From positions 36,642,001 through 36,706,000 of the forward strand of contig JBITNC010000001.1 in the NCBI GenBank assembly GCA_050084985.1: a stretch of DNA of 64,000 bases, in the 5' to 3' direction. Within the stretch, counting starts at the first letter, position 1, and the number at the start of each line of letters is the position of its first letter. Source of the DNA: Nageia nagi (Eukaryota; Pinophyta). The translations under genes and the position numbers were made by a program. The notes under the pieces were generated by a model. It ran no database searches and was not told the DNA's origin. It saw only the letters and a program-made list of their open reading frames with translations. Shown here piece by piece: positions 55,900-64,000 of this stretch.

Positions 55900-58340
55900 A
55901 TACTAACCTTGTAGCCAAGAAAACTCCAAAGAGAAGGAGAATTGGTAGACCTAAAGTGGTCCAAAGGTGAAGTGAAAGAATTCACACCAAACAAACCATT
56001 TACCAATGTACATAGGAATATAACTAAATAAGCTACCAATAGTTTTTTAGATTAAGAGAGTTTTCCAAATAGCTTTATCAGTTCAACTAAAATAGTAAAT
56101 TAGAAGATTAATTATAATACTACTAGATATCAAACTCCTCCAAACCAACAACCTCCTATCATAACCAAAGAGGAGATCATTTCTTGATTAAGTGATGATG
56201 AGATATTCAATAAGGTTATGAGTTCTAAGAAGAATAAACATAGGTTCATCAAGCTTATTTATGGATTACTAGTTGAGGAAAAGGGTTATGTAGTTGATGC
56301 ACTTGAAGATGAGGAAGTGGTAAAATAATGAAAGTTATGGAATTGTAATAGGTTTAAGGAGAACATACCTCTTGATGATATGAATCTCATACATTGAAAT
56401 ACAAATTTGGGATTCTTTACAAATAGGTATATATCCATGCCAAATATCCACCCATTTATCCTTCTAAAATCTAGTGCGGATGCTCACATTAGTGAGGGCA
56501 CTAACCCTAGTATGGGTGTTGAGCCTCAAGTAGAGTTAAAAATCTAATTTATCTAGTGGTTCCTATGATGGATGTAGATCAAGAACATTAGTAAGAGACT
56601 ATATATCTAAAAAACAATGTTAGTGAAAAGCTTGCTTAACCTATAACATTATAAGATTTACTTCATTAGGAAGCCTAGGTTGATAATCCAATTCTAGGTG
56701 ATGATGAAAATGATCTAGCCAACCAAGTTAAACAAAATAAACATGATTAATAGTTTTTGAATTTTGATGAAGATACATATATTTCTATTGAGGATGAATG
56801 TGAGCATGAAGATCCCACAAAATATGAATAAATCAATAAGCTTCTAGTAGAGGTTGATACACCATATCCAAATCAATAAAAAGAAGATAACATGATAAGA
56901 ATAAAATTCCTCGTTTAGTCAATGATCATGCTATGGGAAACTTGAGTATCCCTAAAATATAAAACACTACACATGGTTGCTTCAAAACATTCAAAACAAT
57001 TATACAACCAAGACATGATTATTTAAAATTAAGAACAAGCAAGAAATTCATTGAAATCACATAAATGAGCAAAAATATTAGGAAGAAGAAGTAGATATAC
57101 TACTTTCCTAAGCTATACAACCAATTTTTAGATGAACTCAAGATGGAAATGACATCAATTGTACAAAAATCCTAAAGTTCAATAGGGAAAATATGATCTT
57201 GATGTCTTATAGTGATAGAGAATGATTTATATTAGCCAAATTACATAACATTATCCATGATAAGAATCATAAAATAGTAGCTTTTGAAGTCTTCAAGATT
57301 AGAAAATAATTGGCAACCTTTGAAGAAGGTCAACAGTTTGAATAGCCATTAGAACATACATGAAAGCTATTCAAGAGTTCTTACCAACTCCATCCTTGGA
57401 AAATGTAGTTCCAATGATAGCTAAGGACAAAATTGAAGGGTTGTAACAATACGTTAAGAAAATAGCTAAGTGTTAAGGACTAGATACTTAAAGAAAGGAA
57501 GAAAATAATCTCTTATGTATGCAAATCAAAAATACTATATTACTCTCTAGCAAAGAGTTGAAATTCATAAAGTTTGAAGATAATACTAATCCTTCATGTA
57601 TGTATTTTTTTTGATAAAGTGTATTTAGTCACTTTGTATGAGGACTTGCATATCAAGTTATTTCCTTTGTCTCTAAAATGAGAGGCCTCAAAATGGTTTA
57701 GCAAATTGATACATGCTAGCATTACCAGTTTTGCATAATTAAAGACTATATTCTATGATCATTATCAAATCCAAATTGCAAAGAATTTTATATTAAATGA
57801 TTTAATGAAACTAAAGTAAAAATAAGGTTAGTCTATTGAGAAATTTATCATATTCTAGACCAAATAGACTAATCAGGTTCATGTAAATGATGATATGAAG
57901 ATCATGGCCTTCTTAGAGGCACTTTAACCAAAGTAGGTAGTGGAATGTTTTAATTATCGCAAGCTACCTCTTGATTCATTTCTATAGACATTATTAGAAA
58001 AGGAATAATTCAATATTATATATAGACATTAAAAACTTGAATCAAAGTAAAAAAGAGATAAGTCACCTTCATAATATCAACATCAGAATAAAAAGGATCA
58101 ATCCTAAGAAACATAAATAGTAGCCAAAGTGGAACAAGTACAATAGCCTATAGTGGCATCAACTAAAGTTCAAAAAGTTCAAAAAGGAGATAAATCAGTC
58201 TATATAGAATGCTAAAAATTTCTTAAATGAAAATTCATGCCTATGTATGATGATATTGATGAAGTAACAAAGGCCTTGATCAAATGAAAGTTATTGGTTC
58301 CACCATGGTATCTCATCACCAAGTTGAGAAATTTTAGGTA
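55900..58340 (+). pseudogene. Element G-right gag
   Basis: Degraded from the start; an acidic N-terminal part lies near 56170-56900. The core at about 57620-57980 reads YLVTLYEDLHIKLFPLSLK, EASKWFSKLIHASITSFA, FYDHYQIQIAKNFILNDLMK and SIEKFIIFW, then VNDDMKIMAFLEAL. This is the plant gypsy gag core. PMYDDIDEVTKALIK near 58230-58290 is the gag tail before the zinc knuckle, which was not found. TAG/TAA codons are frequent. Confidence 0.75.
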
Positions 58341-59389
58341 ATAAACCCAATCTTGTTATGACATGAGAGTAAGAATATCACACACACACCCTTATCTACC
58401 TAGCCTACTCTATGTAATGAAAGAAGAACATAGGCTAGTGTAGTAGGGAAGAACCTATTATGTTCTCCATATCCTCTTAAAAATAAACATTAGGATGATG
58501 AGAAATCCTACCTTGTCTCTTAGGATAGAATGATTTGAACTTTGGTTTTGCCCCCAACATGTGTAGAAGCATATCATTTATTTCAAACATATCAACACAC
58601 CAAAATGTTTTTCTTATCAAGCATGGGCTAAGAGGAATCATGATATGTTTCCTTAATGTGGGTGCTAATATTAGCATGGGCACTGGCCTTATTTGGATAT
58701 TTACCTTAATTTTAATTACTAAATCAATCATATTAACTAATCACAACTCTAATTCTACATCTGACTCTTTATCACTGCTATATGAGACCAAATATTTCTA
58801 ATTTTCCTTCTTTATCCCTAGGACACTCTTTCCTTTGTTTGACTCAAACATCTTCATAAGTAACTCTTGAATTCCTTATTCATTTCTATTAAGGCCTTTA
58901 CCTTTATACCTTTTGGATTTCATGTACTAGGGTATCAATGGTGCATGACACCTTATTTATCTTATCTTTTTAATGACCTTTACATAGGCTACCAATTTTT
59001 TATCATTTGTATCTAATTTTGATTTTAATTCTAAAGTGTTAATATTGTACAATGTCTTCTTGATATTTTCCTCTTTAGATTTTGACAGATCTTGATTGCA
59101 TTTGTAGCAATGAGGGAAGCGCAAGAGCAAAGATGAGTGTAGGCACAAATGTTGGTCATCCTAGGTTTTTTTATATCTACCTAATTATTTTATATCTTCT
59201 TCAATGACCTTCTATCTAATGACATATGTGTTGATACCTATCTCTTTGTATAACTACATAGTACCACTGTATTCATCATCTTCCTTACTATCTTCAAAAT
59301 TGTCCTCATGGATTTCAATATTTCTATATGGAACTATGGTGTTCCCAACTTATGTAATCATGTTTGAATTTTTATCCATTACTTCCACT
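58341..59389 (-). other. Degraded coding-like sequence downstream of element H protease
   Basis: Minus-strand pieces 59148-58957 (LYNINTLELKSKLDTNDKK, Lys-rich) and 58731-58477 (FWCVDMFEINDMLLHMLGAK) may belong to H or to another element. I do not recognise a domain. Confidence 0.3.
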
Positions 59390-59890
59390 ACATATTCATG
59401 TCCATAATGGTTAAATTTAATCAATCTATGTAATGTAGGGGGTATACACCTCATAGGATTTATCCATGATCTCCTAAGGAAAATGTCATAAGGCTATTTA
59501 TTTTTTAGCACATAAGTCATAACTTCCACTCTATTTGGTACCAATTGAATAGGAAACATGATATGTACAATACATACTTTGCTATCAATATCATAACCTA
59601 TGATCTTTTACTTCTTTTGTATAAACTTTGACATCAAATTATCACTAAATTTCTTTAAGAAGTCAATAGAAAATATTCAAACTTGCATCACAATATACAA
59701 ATGCATGCTTGACTATTTGTTTTAGTAACTTTACACATATATGGATTGGCAAGCATTTATCAAAGATATCATCACTAGGAATCTCATATTTTATAAATGT
59801 GATATCATTGTTGAAATAACCAATCATTACTACCAATGAATTAGTAGAAATATTTGTATCAACATCAATACCACTAGGAAGTTCAAACAA
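59390..59890 (-). pseudogene. Element H aspartic protease
   Basis: 59890-59663 is open, ending IVKHAFVYCDASLNIFY. CDAS stands where D-[ST]-G or DGG-S would be, so the Asp is there but the Gly is lost. After a frameshift: VCIVHIMFPIQLV, EVMTYVLKN, YDIFLRRSWINPM and IPPTLHRLIKF, matching the closing motif of gypsy proteases (usual form LGRPWLHxMxAVPSTLHQ). Confidence 0.7.
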
Positions 59891-60419
59891 TGCTAGTGTA
59901 TTCTCTCAAGATGTTTCAAATAATTCAAGCAAATAGATTTTAGCATTTGTATTTTCAAGATTTTACAAAATATTCTTTTTGCATTTATATTTTCTCTTTT
60001 CCTTAAGAGAACATTTAGGAGCTACCTCTTTCGATGGAAACTAGGTTAGGAATACCTTTCTTTGATCATGTGATTGCATTGCATGTTTGTTCCAAATTTG
60101 AACCTGCATCTAAATCTAGTTTTGCACTAAATTCATCATCTAATTCAATAGGTTCATCATTATCATCATAAATAATCATATTCAACATATTGGTGGAAGG
60201 TAAATTCTAATTTTTGACTTTGAGAACATCATTTTCATATGAAAATGCACCACTATCCAATAAGTATATTAACTTCTTTATCAAAAAATAACAACTTCTT
60301 GTATTATTTCCTTTGATTTGATGATATTTGTAGAATTGATTTCCTTATACCAACTAGACCTTTCATCATTAGGTCCACATTATTTTCCTTGAATTAATTT
60401 AATTAAAACCTTCTCTAGA

Positions 60420-60990
60420 CATTCTTAAAACATTTGGTTAGGGTTTATCGATAGTGGATACATTTCTTTAGCTAATTTTCTATCTTTAGGTTTGTCTTGG
60501 TGAGATGGTTCAAATGCATTAACTAAAGTATTATCCTTTTTGTTATAGGGATTTCCACCATTATCTTTGTTGGTGGAGGATCTTGTATACTTAAGAAAAT
60601 TAGAATATACTAAGAATTCTTCTTTCTCAATAAATAAATGAACCATATGCATAAATGAACTATTAAATTGCTCAAGCACCTATTCACTAAGAACATAATG
60701 CATGTTTTCAAGGAATACCTCTGCAATGAAACTCTTTGCCATATTTTAGTCAATGGACCTCCAAATCTTGATGAATCTAGGAGCAAACTTATCCAACCTC
60801 TCAGTTTAGCCTTGCTTACAATGGATTAAATCTATCAAATCAACTGGTTTCTTCATGTTGCATCTAAAGTGAGCCTTGAACCGATAATTCAATTGCTAAT
60901 ATGATGTTATAGATCCTAGTTCCAAGCTATGAAATAACTCACAAGATTTACTAGTTAAACTAATAAGAAAATATTTTACTTTCAAATGGT
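60420..60990 (-). pseudogene. Element H gag
   Basis: The minus strand reads FKAHFRCNMKKPVDLIDLIH, ERLDKFAPRFIKIW and AEVFLENMHYVLSE, then 60679-60425: FNSSFMHMVHLFIEKEEFL and a Lys-rich tail. This is the C-terminal part of a gypsy gag core with its tail. The stops fall where Gln codons would be (CAG to TAG). Confidence 0.65.
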
Positions 60991-61199
60991 TATTAACCCC
61001 ATATTCAAGCTTCATAATGTATTCAAAACCTTAAAGATGAGTAATAATATTGATCTCACCATTGAATGTTTTGAATTCAGGATCCCTATCTATACCAATA
61101 AGGAGTGTTATCATAAAAAATTAATTTATGCATTTAGATTTATACATTTAGAAATATGTGCCCACACTTATACACACCTAGTTTAAGAATACTAATGTT

Positions 61200-61840
61200 A
61201 TCTTGGATATGGTCAATATATATCATTGACTTACTATATTCTTGTTTATGTAGGTACATGTCGACCTAAGTCCACATAAAGGAGATACATGATCCCATAT
61301 TTGGTCTTGATGATGATAGTCTTTTAGGTGTCTCTTAACACCACCAATGAAGGGCAAGTTTGTCTACTTCCTTATGTGAGCATCCTGATGATTATTAGCT
61401 TATCTAAGTATCAAACTATGATCATTGAGAGTTCATGTGGAGGCACAAAGTTAATTCAAAATGGACTATAGTCTAACAAATATCATCGATTCTCCTTTGT
61501 AGATGAAATAGACCACTAATGCTCCTTTCAAGCATGAAATAGATCACTCATGACCCTCTCTTTGGATCACCTTACTCAACAACTTTGGGTGCAGACTCCG
61601 TTAGTTGTTGAGGCTTCATCACTATCTTCTATTCATCGATATTAGGTACATTTAATGAGGTAAGTATACAAACTCAATCTTGTTTAGTGATGTCATTTTG
61701 ATTCTAGTTATTCATTATCTTCTATATCAGCCTTTCTTATTATAAATTGCTATCCATTAGCTCAAAATTTACAAATATCCTTCGAGACTATAGGTATTCA
61801 TTTATTTGCATTCTCAATTTTTTTTTATTTGTAAACATTT
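61200..61840 (+). repeat. Probable LTR end of element I
   Basis: Sequence before the primer site of I, ending TTTGTAAACA near 61836. The start is unknown and no partner copy is in the window. Confidence 0.35.
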
Positions 61841-61860
61841 TGGTGAACTTGATGTCAAAC
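61841..61860 (+). other. Possible primer binding site of element I
   Basis: TGGTGAACTTGATGTCAAAC about 5 bp after a CA end and about 90 bp before gag. The tRNA is not identified. Confidence 0.4.
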
Positions 61861-61875
61861 ATAAGTAGTTGTGTT

Positions 61876-61892
61876 AAAACCCTAGGGTTTTA
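61876..61892 (+). promoter_or_regulatory. Telo-box-like palindrome in the element I leader
   Basis: AAAACCCTAGGGTTTTA, identical to 10156-10172 of element A and equally placed between LTR and gag. Confidence 0.4.
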
Positions 61893-61959
61893 GTTAGGAC
61901 TAATAAGCAATTTGGTGAGTTGTTTTAGACATGGATTAGTTAATATTATTCCTACAAAG

Positions 61960-62690
61960 TCTTTTTAGAAGAGATATTGATGAGCTCTTAGGAGATATTC
62001 AACATGATGGACCAAAAGCATCTAATGAAGGAGTTGACCATGGTGATGTAAGTAAAAATGATCACATTCAAGCTATTATTGAGGGTATGCAAAGATAGAT
62101 TGATCAACTAGCAAGAAGATTAGCTTTGCTAGATGATTCGATGAGTTTGGTAGCCCTCTATGTGTTGAGATTTGTTTATGCATGCCATCATCGAATTATA
62201 AAGATCCCAAGTTATATAAGTTTAGTGGGGAGGAAGATCCCAAGAGACATTTGAAAGGGTTTAAAGATGAGTGTGAGCTTAAAATCAATGTGGATTTGAG
62301 ATTACAGGTGAAGTTCTTTCCTCATAGTTTGGAGGGAGAGGCTTGTGAATGCTTCAATTCTTTACCTGAAAGGTTAGCTACATCATTTCAATAATTGACC
62401 AACTTATTTATAGAATAATATAAACATAACATCAAGCATGAAGTCATGGTTTTGGATCTATGTGCTATGAGGCAAGGCAGTAATGAAAATCTTGAAAAGT
62501 TTGTCATAAGATTCAAAAATACATGGCAACAAATCAAAAGTAAGCTCACAAAAAAAGAGGTAAATAATATCTTTAAGGATGCTATCATATTATCTTTACA
62601 ATTTATGTCATTGATTATACACATATAGCATTTTTTGATATGACATATAAGCTATTGGAAAAAGAAAAAGTCCTTATGAAATTAGGGCTT
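61960..62690 (+). pseudogene. Element I gag core
   Basis: 62182-62394 is open: PKLYKFSGEEDPKRHLKGF, VKFFPHSLEGEACECFNSL and ERLATSFQ. After a TAA it continues EVMVLDLCAMRQGSNENLEKF, IRFKNTWQQIKSKLTKKEV and IFKDAIILSLQF (62446-62628). This is the gag core of Ty3/gypsy elements of the Tat/Athila side. Two or three stops. Confidence 0.85.
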
Positions 62691-62694
62691 GTGA

Positions 62695-63200
62695 AATATT
62701 GAGATGATGACAAGCCTAGGGCCAAGGATAAGTAGCCATAATCACCAAAGAAAGATAAATACCATTCATGTAGTAGGAAAGGTGAATGAAAAGAAAGAAA
62801 GGAAATTCATAAAATTTCCTATACCTACTAGGTTTATATTGAAATATCTAATGGTAAAGGGACTATTACAACCTTTACCTAAGCAAGAGGACGATGAGTC
62901 AGTATAGAGGCTAGCATGGTACAAGGAAGATAGATATTGTGAATATCATAAAACCAAGGGGCATGCCACTAATGGGTGTGGAGGCTTAAGAAATAAAATA
63001 CAAAGGCTCATAGAGGATGGATTCTATGTGTGTCCTATCAAAGTTAAAGATATAGGGGAGGAGCAGTATATCAATGTAATTTTCCATGAAGAAGTGTGTA
63101 TAGCACTTACAAGAGGAAGACCAAAAGTAGCAACAAATCCTATCACATGTGAAAAGGAGATCCCAAAAGACCCAAGAAGTTTTGACCTTGTTGAGTAACT
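62695..63200 (+). pseudogene. Element I gag tail with CX2HX4HX4C box
   Basis: 62704-62907 is open with KFIKFPIPTRFILKYLMVKGLLQPLP. After a TAG comes YCEYHKTKGHATNGC (62938-62979), the altered zinc box typical of this gag type, then LRNKIQRLIEDGFYV and the link to protease. One stop (62907) and one at 63196. Confidence 0.85.
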
Positions 63201-63329
63201 CAAGAATACACAAGCCAAGGTTAGTTTATTTGAATTACTTCAAATTTTAGAATCTCATAGAGAAATGATGAATCAGATTTTTAAGAATAGTTAGATAGAT
63301 AGGAACATCTTAATCACTACTTTTGCAAA

Positions 63330-63770
63330 AAAAGTATAAATATGAAGTAAAGGATATGTTATTGATTTTCATGCTAGTGAAAATCCTAGCAAGGATGTGA
63401 CTCAATTACATCCACCATTGTTTATTAAAGTGAATACCTTTGACAATATAGTTAAGAGATCATTGATAGATGGTGGGGCATCTTTGAAATTTAACACCAC
63501 TCACTTTCATAGTTTGTTCTAGATTTATTACCTCCAAGAGAAGAGACTACCATGAGATTTAAGGTGTTTGATGGTGTTCTAAATAAATGTGCAAGAATCA
63601 TCACACTTTTAATCAAAGTAGGAAAAAGGTACTTGAAACCCTCTTCTACATTATAGATGGAAAACCTTCTTTAACTTTTACTCTTGGAAGATCATGGATA
63701 GATGACATGGAAGGAGTAGCATCCACTTTGCATAGATGTTTCAAGTTTTGTTTTGAAGGAAATGTTTAAA
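63330..63770 (+). pseudogene. Element I aspartic protease
   Basis: Reads DFHASENPSKDVTQLHPPLF, then the active site SLIDGGASLKF with the Asp codon at 63469-63471. After a frameshift: VLETLFYIIDGKPSLTFTLG (from 63587), RSWIDDMEGVASTLHRCFKF. The active site D-G-G-A is the form usual in this group. One or two frameshifts. Confidence 0.85.
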
Positions 63771-64000
63771 AGGTAGAAGTAGATGACTAGATAGCTAAGT
63801 AGTGTAATTATGTTCTCTCTGAGAGATTTATTTTGTATGATGTGGTAGATGAGGATATCCTAGCTAAGAATGATCAGATCTATAGAAAAGCTTTATAGAG
63901 AATTAACATTAAGGATATCAAGTTTTATTCATACACCATCATGAATGTCAATAACATTAGTTTAGAGAGAGACTTAGATGGATGGGAGGAGGCTTAGGAA
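63771..64000 (+). pseudogene. Element I linker after protease
   Basis: Continues in frame after a stop (NYVLSERFILYDVVDEDILA, RINIKDIKFYSYTIMNVNN); probably the start of the protease-RT linker. Cut by the window edge. Confidence 0.5.

Larger units (their letters stand above)
54181..58340 (+). mobile_element. Element G-right: 3' end, LTR and gag of a + strand copy
   Basis: Same family as G-left. The order is unusual: 3' internal region, polypurine tract, LTR, then primer-binding-site repeats and gag. The single LTR thus has element interior on both sides, as in two tandem copies sharing an LTR. Protease and RT of this copy are not seen. Confidence 0.75.
59390..60990 (-). mobile_element. Element H: minus-strand gypsy gag and protease
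   Basis: Gag at 60990-60420 and protease at 59890-59390, in gypsy order on the minus strand. No LTR, RT or integrase was identified around it. Confidence 0.7.
61900..64000 (+). mobile_element. Element I: gypsy element, gag and protease, cut by window edge
   Basis: Leader, gag core, gag tail with a zinc-knuckle-like box and protease on +, running off the right end. RT and integrase would lie beyond 64000. Few stops compared with the others, so it may be one of the younger insertions. Confidence 0.85.

Noticed and set aside
1-64000. tRNA, rRNA or snoRNA genes
   Set aside because: No cloverleaf with the conserved GGTTCGANTC arm and no rRNA-like stretch was noticed; a tRNA or covariance-model scan would be needed to exclude small ones.

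Overview
The window looks like gene-poor nuclear DNA of a seed plant with a large, repeat-filled genome. It is very AT-rich, CpG is rare almost everywhere, and nearly all recognisable coding sequence belongs to decayed LTR retrotransposons carrying many in-frame stops and frameshifts. A gymnosperm or a large-genome angiosperm would fit; I cannot name the species. I found no convincing intact host gene, no tRNA or rRNA gene and no CRISPR array.

Layout. (1) 1-2200: 3' part of a Ty3/gypsy chromovirus on + (RT end, RNase H, integrase, chromodomain). (2) About 6.2-37 kb: a four-level nest. Outermost is D, a minus-strand gypsy element with gag, protease and an archaeal-type RNase H (aRH); its primer-binding-site region lies at 36.7 kb and its gag at 9.4-8.5 kb. 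Inside D sits A (+, 9393 to about 36637), an element with a gag region but no visible pol, which carries an antisense plant mobile domain (PMD) gene. Inside the PMD gene sits B (+, 14116-32754, target duplication CATAC), a large gypsy element with order gag-PRO-aRH-RT-RH-INT followed by a long unidentified ORF. Inside the RT of B sits C (+, 19756-23953, target duplication AGTAG), a Ty1/copia element with both LTRs but no integrase. (3) 38.6-39.3 kb: a short CpG-rich segment unlike its surroundings, with a 130-codon ORF, followed by a (TA)n tract. (4) 41.5-46 kb: E, a minus-strand gypsy element of the Tat type (RT-RH-aRH-INT) whose RNase H is split by a 500-bp solo LTR. (5) 47.8-50.8 kb: F, a + strand Ty1/copia remnant cut off inside RT. 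(6) 50.8-58.3 kb: G, two same-family gypsy pieces facing each other with inverted LTRs; the + copy has four 107-bp repeats that each contain the primer-binding-site sequence, then gag. (7) 58.4-61 kb: H, minus-strand gag and protease. (8) 61.2-64 kb: I, + strand gag and protease running off the window.

How the parts relate. These are independent insertions of different ages rather than cooperating genes. The nest gives a relative order: D before A, A before B, B before C. Two joins are supported by reading frames that continue across the insertion once one target-site copy is removed (PMD across B, RT across C), and the same holds for RNase H of E across its solo LTR. No element looks able to move by itself: catalytic residues are changed in several RT and integrase domains, and stops are common.
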